A stretch of DNA of 12,624 nucleotides from an uncultured Lachnospiraceae bacterium (GTDB taxonomy: Bacteria > Bacillota > Clostridia > Lachnospirales > Lachnospiraceae). Shown piece by piece: positions 1 to 8,427 of this stretch. Numbering within the stretch: the stretch's first letter is position 1; each line of letters opens with the position of its first letter. The stretch is from the NCBI GenBank assembly GCA_900549995.1, contig URQQ01000095.1, positions 1 through 12,624 of the forward strand, in the 5' to 3' direction. The position numbers and the translations under genes were made by a program. The notes beneath the pieces are model-generated. The model worked only from the letters and a program-made list of their open reading frames with translations, did no database searches and was not told where the DNA came from.

Positions 1-597
1 GATGACTGTGCAAAAGCCTGTTTGGAAGCCTGCAAGGCCGCCAAGGCGCATGGCGTTACCATATCTTGTGACTTGAATTACAGAAATAAGTTGTGGTCAA
101 AGGAAAAGGCCGAAGAAGTAATGTCCGGGCTGATGCCCTATGTAGATGTATGCATTGCCAACGAGGAAGATGCCGCAGATGTTTTTGGTATCACTGCAAA
201 GAATACGGATGTTACAAGCGGAAAACTGGATAAAGAGGGATATATCAGCGTGGCAGAGCAGTTGAAGGAACGTTTTGATTTGAAGAAAGTTGCCATTACA
301 TTAAGAACCAGTATTTCTGCCAGTGTTAACGAGTGGGCGGCATTACTATATGATGGGGAAGCTCATTTTTCAAATCAGTATCGAATTCAGATTGTTGATC
401 GCGTGGGCGGCGGAGATTCCTTTGGAGGAGCACTGATCTATTCGCTGATGACAGGAAAGAATGCACAGGATGCCGTAGAATTTGCAGTTGCAGCTTCCTG
501 CCTAAAACATACGATTGAAGGAGACTTTAATCTGGTATCAGTGAAAGAAATTGAGAGTCTGGCAGGCGGAAATGCGTCCGGCAGAGTACAAAGATAA
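1..597 (+). CDS. kdgK: 2-keto-3-deoxygluconate kinase (PfkB family), 3' part
   Basis: The frame is open from the first base, so the gene begins upstream; 198 C-terminal residues are present, against roughly 320-340 for the family. It should phosphorylate 2-keto-3-deoxygluconate (or the galacto epimer) with ATP in the cytoplasm, ahead of aldol cleavage. The PfkB signature is visible as DRVGGGDSFGG, whose Asp (codon 415-417) is the expected catalytic base. A preceding stretch with DLNYR and IANEEDA matches the sugar-kinase core of clostridial KdgK-like proteins. It ends 18 bases before the dehydratase gene, so it belongs to the same operon. The family is clear; the exact sugar acid is inferred from the neighbours. 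A second, unrelated kinase (dgoK) lies at 7313. Confidence 0.85.
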   Translation, partial: DDCAKACLEACKAAKAHGVTISCDLNYRNKLWSKEKAEEVMSGLMPYVDVCIANEEDAADVFGITAKNTDVTSGKLDKEGYISVAEQLKERFDLKKVAITLRTSISASVNEWAALLYDGEAHFSNQYRIQIVDRVGGGDSFGGALIYSLMTGKNAQDAVEFAVAASCLKHTIEGDFNLVSVKEIESLAGGNASGRVQR

Positions 598-615
598 AAC
601 TACAAGGAGAGAGTT

Positions 616-1764
616 ATGAAAATCAGAGAAGTCAATACATACTATGTACGCCCCAGATGGGGATTTGTAGAAATAGTGACGGATGAGGGAATATCAGGAT
701 GGGGGGAAGCCGTTCTGGAAGGCCATTGTGATGCGGTTCTGGCTTGTGTAAATGAGTATAAACCATATTTGATCGGGAAAAATCCGCAAAACATTGAAGA
801 CATTAGCAGTACTATTTACCGCGCCGGATTTTATCGGGGCGGCGGTGTCCTCATGAGTGCACTTTCAGGAATCGACCAGGCATTATGGGACATTAAAGGA
901 AAATTCTATGGTGCACCGGTATGGCAGCTTATGGGTGGCGCCTGCAGAGATAAAATGCGGGTATACTCCTGGGTTGGCGGAGACCATCCGCACGATGCTG
1001 CAGCAGGTGCAAAAGAAAGACAAGATGCCGGATTTACGGCAATTAAGATGAATGCAACAGATGAACTTCAAATGATTGATTCATATAAGAAGATTGATGA
1101 AGTTCTTGAAAGAGTTGCAGCAATTCGAGAGACTTGCGGCAAATATTTTGGAATAGCAATCGATTTTCATGGCCGGGTTCATAAACCAATGGCTAAAATT
1201 CTGGCGAAAAAGCTGGAAGAATTTGATCCCATGTTTATCGAAGAACCTGTTTTATGTGAGAATATGGAAGATTTCAAAGAAATCAGAAGAATTGCCAATA
1301 TTCCAATCGCAACAGGGGAGAGATTGTTTTCAAAATATGATTTCAAACGACTCCTGGAATGCGGAGGGGTAGACATCATCCAACCGGATTTGTCACATGC
1401 GGGAGGTATTACGGAGGTGAAGAAAATAGCTGCGATGGCAGAAGCATATGACGTAGCGCTTGCCCCGCACTGTCCACTCGGACCAATCGCTCTTGCAGCA
1501 TGTTTGAACGTCGATGCAACGAGTTATAATGCAGTCATTCAGGAACAGTCCATCGGAATTCATTATAATGTGGGCAAAGAGGTTTTGGATTATGCAATGA
1601 ACAAAGATGATTTTAAATTTACCAATGGATTTGTGAATTTACCTTCGCTTCCCGGCTTAGGGATTGAGGTAAATAAAGAATTGGTTTTAGAGGAAAATAA
1701 GGAACCTCACCAATGGAAGAACCCGGTCTGGCGGCATGAAGATGGCTCCGTTGCTGAGTGGTAA
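616..1764 (+). CDS. dgoD: D-galactonate dehydratase, enolase superfamily
   Basis: 382 aa, the same length as E. coli DgoD and recognisably similar throughout, including the ends (MKI at the start, WRHEDGSVAEW at the close). It dehydrates D-galactonate to 2-keto-3-deoxygalactonate in the cytoplasm. The N-terminal capping domain covers about residues 1-120, and the TIM barrel follows. Metal ligands fall at Asp183, Glu209 and Glu235, and the acid/base histidines at His185 (DFHGR) and His285 (APHCPLGP), the same numbers as I recall for the E. coli enzyme. The segment QPDLSHAGGITE is also typical. The start is fixed by AAGGAG at 604-609. It sits between a sugar-acid kinase and a TRAP transporter, which fits import and dehydration of an aldonate. 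A closely related aldonate as substrate cannot be excluded. Confidence 0.93.
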   Translation: MKIREVNTYYVRPRWGFVEIVTDEGISGWGEAVLEGHCDAVLACVNEYKPYLIGKNPQNIEDISSTIYRAGFYRGGGVLMSALSGIDQALWDIKGKFYGAPVWQLMGGACRDKMRVYSWVGGDHPHDAAAGAKERQDAGFTAIKMNATDELQMIDSYKKIDEVLERVAAIRETCGKYFGIAIDFHGRVHKPMAKILAKKLEEFDPMFIEEPVLCENMEDFKEIRRIANIPIATGERLFSKYDFKRLLECGGVDIIQPDLSHAGGITEVKKIAAMAEAYDVALAPHCPLGPIALAACLNVDATSYNAVIQEQSIGIHYNVGKEVLDYAMNKDDFKFTNGFVNLPSLPGLGIEVNKELVLEENKEPHQWKNPVWRHEDGSVAEW

Positions 1765-1796
1765 GCACAGAGACTGTAAAGTGAGGAGGATTTGTT

Positions 1797-2285
1797 ATGG
1801 CAATTATTGACATAATCAATAAAAGGTTGATTCAATTTATCAAATGGATATTAATTGTATTTGGAACAGCAATGACGATTCTGGTTATTGTAAATGTTAT
1901 TTTGAGGTATGTTTTTAACACCGGACTTACATGGTCCGAAGAAGCGTCCCGTTTCCTGTTTATATGGACGACGTTTATGGGTTCAATTCTTGCAGCATAT
2001 AACCACAAGCATATGCGGTTGGACCTGATTGTTGAAAAACTCCCCAAATCTGTCAGTAAAGTTGTTCAACTGATTGCATATCTGATTACGATCGTGTTGT
2101 TATTCTGGTTGGTTACAGGCGGAATCAGTGTGATCCAGACATCATGGTCAATGCCGACAGCGGCGCTGAAGATTCCAAAAGGATTAGTTTATCTGGGTGC
2201 TCCGATTTGTTTTGGATACATGATATTACAGTGTATTTCAGATATTATCAAACTTTTTATAAGTAAAAAGGAGGAGACAGCATGA
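1797..2285 (+). CDS. dctQ: TRAP transporter small membrane subunit (DctQ type)
   Basis: 162 aa with four hydrophobic segments (about residues 10-32, 45-66, 85-110 and 125-150), the normal layout for the 4-TM DctQ subunit. The family hallmarks are present: NVILRYVFNTGLTWSEEASRFLF near the first loop and a short charged stretch HKHMRLD after TM2. It partners the large subunit encoded next in a secondary, sodium-gradient-driven uptake system for carboxylates. AGGAGG at 1784-1789 sets the ATG start. Its stop overlaps the start of the next gene (ATGA at 2282-2285), which implies translational coupling and equal production of the two membrane subunits. Confidence 0.92.
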   Translation: MAIIDIINKRLIQFIKWILIVFGTAMTILVIVNVILRYVFNTGLTWSEEASRFLFIWTTFMGSILAAYNHKHMRLDLIVEKLPKSVSKVVQLIAYLITIVLLFWLVTGGISVIQTSWSMPTAALKIPKGLVYLGAPICFGYMILQCISDIIKLFISKKEETA

Positions 2286-3559
2286 TTGCAATATTTATTA
2301 TAGCCCTTTTTGGGTTGGTGATCATAGGTGTGCCGATAGGCATGTCACTTATTGGTACCGCATCCGCGTTGATGTTGTCAAAGGCAGGAGCTTTTTCGGC
2401 ATTTACATTAGCCCAGAAATTTGTAAATGGAGTAGACTCAGTTCCACTTCTTGCAGTGCCGTTTTTTATGATTGCCGGCGAGATTATGGGAAGAGGAGGA
2501 ATTTCAAAACGAATTGTTGATTTCTGCTATACACTTTTGGGCAGATTCAAAGGTGGTCTGGGATATGTCGGTGTCCTTGCTTCTATGATTTTTGCCGGTG
2601 TATCCGGCTCCGCCGTAGCAGATACAACAGCAGTTGGTTCTATGATGATTCCGATTATGGAAGGCGGAGGATACGATAAAGACAAGTCCGTTGCGATTGT
2701 ATGTTCCGCAGGCTGTTTGGGGCCGGTTATCCCGCCGTCAACACAGATGATTGTTTACTCGGTAATTGCCGGAGTGTCAGTATCCGATATGTTTATGGGA
2801 GGCTATATCCCGGGTGTTATCATTGGAGTTTCCCTGATGGCAGCATGGTTTGTCCATGTCAGGAAAAATGATTATCCCATTGGGCCGAAATCCACAGTGA
2901 AAGATGTATTGCGGGCGACTAAGAAGGCTGCATTTGCAGTATTCCTGCCGGTATTTATCATTTTATGTATTATTACCGGTGTTGCAACGGCAACCGAAAC
3001 AGCGGCGCTTGCAGTGTTGTATGCAGTTATTATATCAGGATTCGTATACAAAGAGTTTAAATTTAGAGAATGGGGCGAACTGATGGTAATCTCCATGCAG
3101 AACTCAGCAACAATGATGTTTGTTGTCGGGGCGGCGCAGGTAGCAGCCTATATGGTAACAGTCTGCGCAATCCCTCAGCTTCTCGCAGGGGTAATCACAG
3201 GAATTACGAATAACGTAGTTGTCTTTATGATGCTGGTCAATGTCATTTTAATACTTGTTGGATGTGTAATGGATTCAGGTCCCGCAATTATGATTATGAC
3301 GCCTATTTTACTTCCGATTGCCAGACAGTTTGGATTAGACCCGGTGTACTTCGGTGTTGTGATGGTTACAAACTTATGTATTGGACTTATGACACCGCCG
3401 GTTGGAAATGTATTATACTGCGGCGTTTCCATTGGACGTGTAAAACTGGTGAATCTGATTAAAGCATCACTGCCATTCATTATTATTATGTATATTGTAT
3501 TAATGCTGATTACGTATTTCCCCGGATTAATTACATTCATTCCACAACATCTTAAATGA
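2282..3559 (+). CDS. dctM: TRAP transporter large membrane subunit (DctM type)
   Basis: 425 aa and strongly hydrophobic throughout, with about a dozen membrane segments, the usual size for DctM. Typical family stretches are PFFMIAGEIMGRGGISKRI, FAGVSGSAVADTTAVG, GPVIPPSTQMIVY and LMTPPVGNVLY. Together these form the transport channel. The ribosome binding site AGGAGG (2269-2274) lies inside the end of the small-subunit gene, and the ATG overlaps its stop codon. The substrate is probably the aldonate used by the flanking dehydratase and kinases. That assignment comes from gene context, because the membrane subunit alone does not reveal specificity. Confidence 0.94.
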   Translation: MIAIFIIALFGLVIIGVPIGMSLIGTASALMLSKAGAFSAFTLAQKFVNGVDSVPLLAVPFFMIAGEIMGRGGISKRIVDFCYTLLGRFKGGLGYVGVLASMIFAGVSGSAVADTTAVGSMMIPIMEGGGYDKDKSVAIVCSAGCLGPVIPPSTQMIVYSVIAGVSVSDMFMGGYIPGVIIGVSLMAAWFVHVRKNDYPIGPKSTVKDVLRATKKAAFAVFLPVFIILCIITGVATATETAALAVLYAVIISGFVYKEFKFREWGELMVISMQNSATMMFVVGAAQVAAYMVTVCAIPQLLAGVITGITNNVVVFMMLVNVILILVGCVMDSGPAIMIMTPILLPIARQFGLDPVYFGVVMVTNLCIGLMTPPVGNVLYCGVSIGRVKLVNLIKASLPFIIIMYIVLMLITYFPGLITFIPQHLK

Positions 3560-3623
3560 TGAAAACTTAATCCGGTGAAGATAAATGAAAAACAAAATGA
3601 TTTCAAAAGGGAGGACTTATTTA

Positions 3624-4736
3624 ATGAAAGCAAAAAAATTAGTATCACTGGCGCTGGTGACAACCATGATGGCAACTGTAGCAGGATGCGGCGGACTTGG
3701 CTCCGCAACCGATAAAAATTCAGGGTCAACCGACACAAAACAGGCAGCTGCAGACGAAAAACCCAGCGCGATATCTACGCAGGGAAAAACAAACGATATC
3801 GTTATAAAAGTATCGAATGGCTCAGCAGATACAGCACCTTTCGTCAGAGCGCAGATTGACACATTTCTACCTGCGGTAGAGGAAAAAACAGATGGTAAGG
3901 CAGGGGTTGAGGTTTACGCATCAGGTCAGCTTGGAGATGACACGACAACAACAGAGGCAGTAATTGCGGGCCAACTGGAATGTACAAATACATCAACAGC
4001 ACCATTGGTATCCTACGTTCCTGAATTAGCCATTTTCGATATTCCGTTCCTGTTTGATAGTGAGGAGCAGGCTGATTACATCTTGGATAATACGGAAGTT
4101 GGTGAGTATTTGAACAAAAAACTCGAAGAAAAAGGAATTATCAATCTTGCATGGAATGAAAATGGTTTTAGACAGTTAACGAATTCAAAAGTTGCGGTGC
4201 AAAGCGTTGCAGATTTGAAAGGGTTAAAAATCAGAACGATGGAAAATGAATTTCACATTGAACTTTGGAATTCTCTTGGTGCAACGTCGGTTCCTATGGG
4301 AGCTTCCGAATTATATACAGCATTGCAGCAGGGAACGGTAGACGGAGAGGAAAATCCGATTCCGAATATGTTTGCTTACAGGTTCCAGGAAGTACAAAAA
4401 TATATTACAAAAACAAACCATATTTACAGTCCTTTTGTTATGGCATTTTCAAAAAAAATATGGGATACATACGATGAGGATACTCAGAATGCAATCCGTG
4501 AAGCAGCTTTAGAATATGCAAAAGTTGAGAGAGAAAATAACAGGGCAGAAGCAGAAACAGATTTGAAATTATGCGAGACTGATTATGATTGTGAAGTAAC
4601 AGAATTATCAGAAGAATCAAAACAGGAGTTCAAGGATGCTACAGCACATATTCGTGACATGGTAGCGGAGGATGCCGGAACAGAAATTATGGATCTTCTT
4701 GACAAGGCTGTTGCTGAATACGAGGCACAGAAATAG
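3624..4736 (+). CDS. dctP: TRAP transporter substrate-binding lipoprotein (DctP type)
   Basis: 370 aa from the ATG at 3624. An upstream in-frame ATG (3585) would add 13 residues, but GGGAGG at 3610-3615 sits just before 3624, and only that start gives a clean lipoprotein signal: MKAKK, a hydrophobic core, then the lipobox TVAGC with Cys22. A Ser/Thr/Asp-rich linker follows, as expected for a protein tethered to the outer face of a Gram-positive membrane. The mature part has DctP features: YASGQLGD, IPFLFDS, NGFRQLTN, and GLKIRTMEN, whose Arg204 is the expected ligand for the substrate carboxylate. It delivers substrate to the two membrane subunits upstream. The order small-large-binding protein is a common variant. 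Confidence 0.93.
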   Translation: MKAKKLVSLALVTTMMATVAGCGGLGSATDKNSGSTDTKQAAADEKPSAISTQGKTNDIVIKVSNGSADTAPFVRAQIDTFLPAVEEKTDGKAGVEVYASGQLGDDTTTTEAVIAGQLECTNTSTAPLVSYVPELAIFDIPFLFDSEEQADYILDNTEVGEYLNKKLEEKGIINLAWNENGFRQLTNSKVAVQSVADLKGLKIRTMENEFHIELWNSLGATSVPMGASELYTALQQGTVDGEENPIPNMFAYRFQEVQKYITKTNHIYSPFVMAFSKKIWDTYDEDTQNAIREAALEYAKVERENNRAEAETDLKLCETDYDCEVTELSEESKQEFKDATAHIRDMVAEDAGTEIMDLLDKAVAEYEAQK

Positions 4737-4770
4737 GCACACTTAATTGGGCGATGGGAGGAAATGAGCA

Positions 4771-5835
4771 TTGACTAACATGAAAGCTATGGTTTATGAA
4801 GGAGCTGGCAGAGTGGTTTTAGAAGAAAAGCCGATTCCTGTTACCAAAGATGGAGAAGTATTACTTAAAATAGACTATTGCGGAATTTGCGGATCGGATA
4901 TGGGAGTTCGAAAAGGAACACACCCAAGAGCAAAAGTGCCGCTCGTATTAGGCCATGAATTCTTGGGAAAAATGGCTGAAGATGGGAAAATATATAAAAA
5001 GGGAGACCGGGTTGTATGTTACCCGCTTCTTCAGTGCGGGCATTGTCTGCCATGCAGAACAGGCGATGAGCATGTGTGTGATCATTTCAATATCTATGGC
5101 ACGGATTGTGATGGAGGAATGGCAGAATATGCCGCTGTGGAAGAAGACAAATTATTTAAGGTTCCGGACGGAGTAAGTGACCTTGCGGCAGTTGTCTGTG
5201 AGCCATTAGCAGTTGTTGTACATTCTATGTTCATTGCAGGACTTAAGCCGTTGGATACAGTAGTGATTAATGGGGCAGGGCCAATAGGCTGCCTGACGGG
5301 TATCGTCGCACTGCACTTGGGTGCATCCAAAGTCTGGATATCAGATATCGCTCCAAAGAGACTGGAAAAAGCCGGGGAGCTGGGGATGACCCCGGTTAAT
5401 TCAAAAGAAGAAAATCTGGAACAGATTGTAAAAGATGCGACAGATGGAGAAGGCTGCGATCTATTATTTGAATGTTCGGGATCGCAGGCGGCAATCACTG
5501 ATGCAACTAAAATCACCCGGGTTAAGGGGACAATTTGCCTTACGGCTGTGCACGGAGTACCTCATTTAGTAGATCTTCGCGATATCAACTTCAAGGAGCA
5601 GACAATAGCAGGCTCTCGTGTATATACGAAAGAACAGTTTGGACGTGCGGTTTGTCTTACAAAAGTTCTTCAGTCCAAATTGGAGCGGATCATTTCGGAT
5701 GTAATACCAATTGAAGAAGCCGGAGATGAGAATCCGGCAGGAAAATGCAGCGCATTTGATATGATTGCAGATCCGGATTCTGATACATGTAAAGTGGTGG
5801 TTGATTGCAGACCAAAAGAGGAAAGAGACAGATAA
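4771..5835 (+). CDS. Zinc-dependent medium-chain (sorbitol/idonate-type) dehydrogenase
   Basis: 354 aa. It probably oxidises or reduces a secondary hydroxyl of a sugar acid or polyol with NAD(H). Catalytic-zinc ligands are visible: Cys40 in CGICGSD, His62-Glu63 in GHEF, and Glu144 in CEP. The structural zinc site is Cys89, Cys92, Cys95 and Cys103. The nucleotide-binding loop is GAGPIG (168-173), followed by WISDI; the acidic residue after strand 2 favours NAD over NADP. The start is likely the TTG at 4771, nine bases after GGGAGG (4756-4761). An ATG at 4780 is the alternative and would be poorly spaced (18 bases). The operon position suggests an L-idonate, L-gulonate or L-galactonate 5-dehydrogenase, but the substrate is not readable from sequence. 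Confidence 0.85.
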   Translation: MTNMKAMVYEGAGRVVLEEKPIPVTKDGEVLLKIDYCGICGSDMGVRKGTHPRAKVPLVLGHEFLGKMAEDGKIYKKGDRVVCYPLLQCGHCLPCRTGDEHVCDHFNIYGTDCDGGMAEYAAVEEDKLFKVPDGVSDLAAVVCEPLAVVVHSMFIAGLKPLDTVVINGAGPIGCLTGIVALHLGASKVWISDIAPKRLEKAGELGMTPVNSKEENLEQIVKDATDGEGCDLLFECSGSQAAITDATKITRVKGTICLTAVHGVPHLVDLRDINFKEQTIAGSRVYTKEQFGRAVCLTKVLQSKLERIISDVIPIEEAGDENPAGKCSAFDMIADPDSDTCKVVVDCRPKEERDR

Positions 5836-5845
5836 GGAGAGGAAA

Positions 5846-6640
5846 ATGAGCAATTTACAGATGTTTGACCTTACCGGAAAGAAAGCGATTGTAACAGGCG
5901 GCACAAGAGGGTTGGGATATGGATCCGCAGAAGGGCTGATGGAAGCAGGAGCATCCGTTGTAATATGGGGCAGCAGGGATTCGGTGTTTGACAGAGCGCG
6001 CGAATTTGCAGAAAAAGGATATGACTGCAAAGGATTTAAAGTGGATCTGGCAGAGAGAGATGACCGCAAAAAAGTATTTGAAGAATCAGTGAACGAGTTG
6101 GGCGGACTTGATATTCTGGTACAGGCAGCAGGGATTCAGGAAAGATATCCAAGTCCGGATTTTCCACTGGATGTTTGGGATAAAGTAATCGAAATTAATT
6201 TGACATCCTGTTTTGATCTGGCACAGATGGCAATCAAAGAGTTTATGAAAAACCCGTGGGAACCTGGACAGCCAAACAGGGGAAAGATCATTAATTACGG
6301 TTCCATGGCTTCATTCTTCGGCGGCTTCACGGTTCCGGCTTATGCAGCGGCAAAAGGCGGCATTGCGCAGATAACAAAAGGTCTTTGCAATGAAAATAGT
6401 GGAAAAGGCATTAATGTAAATGCAATCGCACCGGGATATATGAAGACTGATCTTAATGAAGCATTTTTTCATGATCCGGCCTATGAGCAAAGAACAAAAA
6501 ATATTACCGAAAGAATTCCGGCAGGACGCTGGGGGACCGGTGATGATATGAAAGGGATTACCGTATTTCTGGCTTCAGAGGCAGCAGACTATTTAAGCGG
6601 GTGCGTGATCCCTGTTGACGGTGGATATTTGGTAAGGTAA
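5846..6640 (+). CDS. kduD: KduD-like short-chain dehydrogenase for sugar acids
   Basis: 264 aa, classical SDR. The cofactor loop TGGTRGLG lies at 17-24, the AAG motif at 94-96 (the usual NNAG is QAAG here), and the catalytic set is Ser153, Tyr166 and Lys170. The C-terminal signatures NAIAPGYM, RIPAGRWG and VDGGYLVR are those of the KduD / gluconate 5-dehydrogenase group, which interconverts 5-keto and 5-hydroxy sugar acids. The ATG at 5846 is chosen because AAGGAG (5834-5839) overlaps the previous gene's stop codon; the frame extends further upstream but has no better site. It is the last gene before a strong terminator. Whether it acts on 2-keto-3-deoxygluconate or on gluconate/idonate relatives is open. 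Confidence 0.85.
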   Translation: MSNLQMFDLTGKKAIVTGGTRGLGYGSAEGLMEAGASVVIWGSRDSVFDRAREFAEKGYDCKGFKVDLAERDDRKKVFEESVNELGGLDILVQAAGIQERYPSPDFPLDVWDKVIEINLTSCFDLAQMAIKEFMKNPWEPGQPNRGKIINYGSMASFFGGFTVPAYAAAKGGIAQITKGLCNENSGKGINVNAIAPGYMKTDLNEAFFHDPAYEQRTKNITERIPAGRWGTGDDMKGITVFLASEAADYLSGCVIPVDGGYLVR

Positions 6641-6652
6641 GATATTATTGTC

Positions 6653-6697
6653 AAAAAGAGGTTAGCTTGTATCTTGATGCCGGTTAACCTCTTTTTT
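6653..6697 (+). terminator. Intrinsic terminator of the sugar-acid operon
   Basis: A perfect 12-bp stem pairs AAAAAGAGGTTA (6653-6664) with TAACCTCTTTTT (6685-6696), with a 20-base loop and a T-run. It begins 12 bases after the SDR stop. The A-run on the left arm means it could also work on the opposite strand. It separates the transporter operon from the YcxB-like/dgoK pair, although some read-through into those genes is possible because no clear promoter is seen after it. Confidence 0.88.
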
Positions 6698-6733
6698 GGC
6701 AATATAACATAAAACAATCGGAGACTATGGAAG

Positions 6734-7294
6734 ATGAAAACATTATATACAGCAGATATAAAATATGAAAAAAACAGTATTAAAACTTTAGGAAAAGTGA
6801 TGAATAAAACGGTCAATCTTCCTACGGAAACTATGAGGTATATAGCATCTGCCGCACTGGTAATTGTTGGATTCTATAATGGGGGAACTGCAGGTATCAT
6901 TTCAGTGGCATTTGGATGCATTTTATTTAGTATGAGAAATGTGATACAGGATTGGCGAACCGGCAGATCTGTTGAAGCAATGAAAGAAGGCTTCGTGGAG
7001 GTAAAGTACCAATTCTTAGAGGAGACATTTGCTGTGGAATCCTGTGGGCAGGAACAATTTTACAAATATACAGATATGATACAACTCGTGGAAGATGAGG
7101 AGTTTTATTACATTTTTCCCAATAAATATCAAGCTTTTATGATGAGGAAAAAATCCATACACCCATTGAATGAGGAAGATTTTAAGCGTCAAATTAGTGA
7201 CAAGGCGCAAAAGGAATGGATAAGGGCAGGCTTTGTATTTCGAGATAGCGTCAGAAATTTTCTCGTTCGTTTAAAGAGTAAAAGTAAAAAATAG
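6734..7294 (+). CDS. YcxB-like membrane protein of unknown role
   Basis: 186 aa. After a 34-residue polar N-terminus there is a hydrophobic block (about residues 35-66) with a GG/G-rich turn, consistent with two short membrane helices. The soluble C-terminal part (about 85-140) contains VEVKYQFLEETF, YKYTDMIQLVEDEEFYYIFPN and FMMRKKSI. This resembles the PH-like domain of the YcxB family, where a basic tail follows (RLKSKSKK here). The family has no established function. The start follows GGAG at about 6720-6723, ten bases upstream. It lies 18 bases before dgoK, so the two are probably co-transcribed. A link to sugar-acid use is suggested only by position. Confidence 0.6.
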   Translation: MKTLYTADIKYEKNSIKTLGKVMNKTVNLPTETMRYIASAALVIVGFYNGGTAGIISVAFGCILFSMRNVIQDWRTGRSVEAMKEGFVEVKYQFLEETFAVESCGQEQFYKYTDMIQLVEDEEFYYIFPNKYQAFMMRKKSIHPLNEEDFKRQISDKAQKEWIRAGFVFRDSVRNFLVRLKSKSKK

Positions 7295-7312
7295 AATTGG
7301 AGAAATGAAGGA

Positions 7313-8311
7313 ATGTATATATTATATTTTGATTCGGGGACAACGAATACAAGAGCCTATTTGCTGAGAGAGGGGGTACTCATAAAACAGAAAAATAAGC
7401 AGATTGGAGCAAAAGACTCTGCACTAGAGAAGGACAATTCCAGATTGATACAAGAACTCTATAAAATGTACATAGAAATAGCAGATGAATGCGGTATCAG
7501 TACAGATGACATTGAACATATTTATCTTTCAGGAATGATCTCTTCTCCATCGGGTTTGATTGAAATTGAGCATTTGAGTACACCCGTTGACAAAACCAAA
7601 TTAAGAAATCAAATATATAAATACAAAGAAGATCGTTGTTTCTCACGGATTTTAGAAATTGTGCCGGGAATTAAAACGATTGAGCGCGGCAAAAATGTTG
7701 GTATTGAGGACATAGCAAAAGTAGATATGATGCGCGGTGAAGAAATTGAAATCTTTGGAATATTGAGTGACCATAAGGAATTGATGAAAGGTAAGAAGGT
7801 TATTCTGATGCCGGGAAGCCATACACAGGCAGTTTTTGTCACGGATGGTGTAATTACAAATATTTCTTCCAACATAGCAGGCGAGCTGTTTAGTGCGATA
7901 GTGAAAGGAACGATTCTTGGAGCCAGTGTATCAGGAAATGAAGACTGGGTTATCGATCACAAAATGGTAGCTCTCGGCGGCGAACATGTGCATCAGTATG
8001 GGTTTGACAGAGCGCTATACCGCATAAGAATATTAGATCTGTTTACAGACGCCTCCTTAAACCAACGCAGGTCCTATCTGGAAGGTGTTTTGAATGTGGG
8101 AATAATGGACGATATTGTTAGAACATTCGATCGTGAATTGAGGGATGCCGATTCCGAAAAAATTCAGATTGCGATTCTGGGAGATAAAATACGGCAGGAA
8201 GTCTTTCAGGCATTCTTCGAACTCCTCTATACCAAATTTGAGCTGTATATAATAGAGCAAAAACAGAATATCCCATATTCTGTCAGGGGAATACTTGCAC
8301 TGACACAATGA
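7313..8311 (+). CDS. dgoK: 2-dehydro-3-deoxygalactonokinase
   Basis: 332 aa. It phosphorylates 2-keto-3-deoxygalactonate, the product of the dehydratase at 616, to the 6-phospho form for aldolase cleavage to pyruvate and glyceraldehyde 3-phosphate. The sequence has the DgoK pattern: an N-terminal phosphate-binding loop FDSGTTNTRAYL (residues 6-17), DMMRGEE (138-144) and MPGSHTQAVFV (166-176), which corresponds to MPGTHCKWV in E. coli DgoK. A GEL motif follows near residue 190. The ATG has GGAG ten bases upstream (7299-7302). It is unrelated in fold to the PfkB-type kinase at the start of the window, so this locus carries two sugar-acid kinases. A terminator follows 80 bases downstream. Confidence 0.87.
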   Translation: MYILYFDSGTTNTRAYLLREGVLIKQKNKQIGAKDSALEKDNSRLIQELYKMYIEIADECGISTDDIEHIYLSGMISSPSGLIEIEHLSTPVDKTKLRNQIYKYKEDRCFSRILEIVPGIKTIERGKNVGIEDIAKVDMMRGEEIEIFGILSDHKELMKGKKVILMPGSHTQAVFVTDGVITNISSNIAGELFSAIVKGTILGASVSGNEDWVIDHKMVALGGEHVHQYGFDRALYRIRILDLFTDASLNQRRSYLEGVLNVGIMDDIVRTFDRELRDADSEKIQIAILGDKIRQEVFQAFFELLYTKFELYIIEQKQNIPYSVRGILALTQ

Positions 8312-8391
8312 TAATGAAATGATATCAAAATTTTAGGGAGATTGTTAATGATTTTGTGCCCCATGATTTTTCTCTGCAAATAGAAACGTGT

Positions 8392-8427
8392 AAAAATCAA
8401 TCGTAAAAAAAAGCGATTGATTTTTTT
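8392..8427 (+). terminator. Intrinsic terminator after dgoK
   Basis: A perfect 12-bp stem pairs AAAAATCAATCG (8392-8403) with CGATTGATTTTT (8414-8425); the loop is A-rich and a run of seven T overlaps the right arm (8421-8427). It marks the 3' limit of the sugar-acid locus. Beyond it the sequence is degraded or mobile in character. Confidence 0.88.

Noticed and set aside
3175..3738. 187-codon frame on the minus strand
   Set aside because: It is antisense to the end of dctM and the start of dctP, with low-complexity composition mirroring membrane-protein codons; it is a shadow of the real genes.
5094..5516. 140-codon frame on the minus strand
   Set aside because: It overlaps the zinc dehydrogenase, whose zinc and cofactor motifs are intact; no independent support.
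8348..8383. 11-codon frame with an AGGGA-type ribosome binding site after dgoK
   Set aside because: The product is too short to support, lies just before the terminator, and shows no recognisable leader features.
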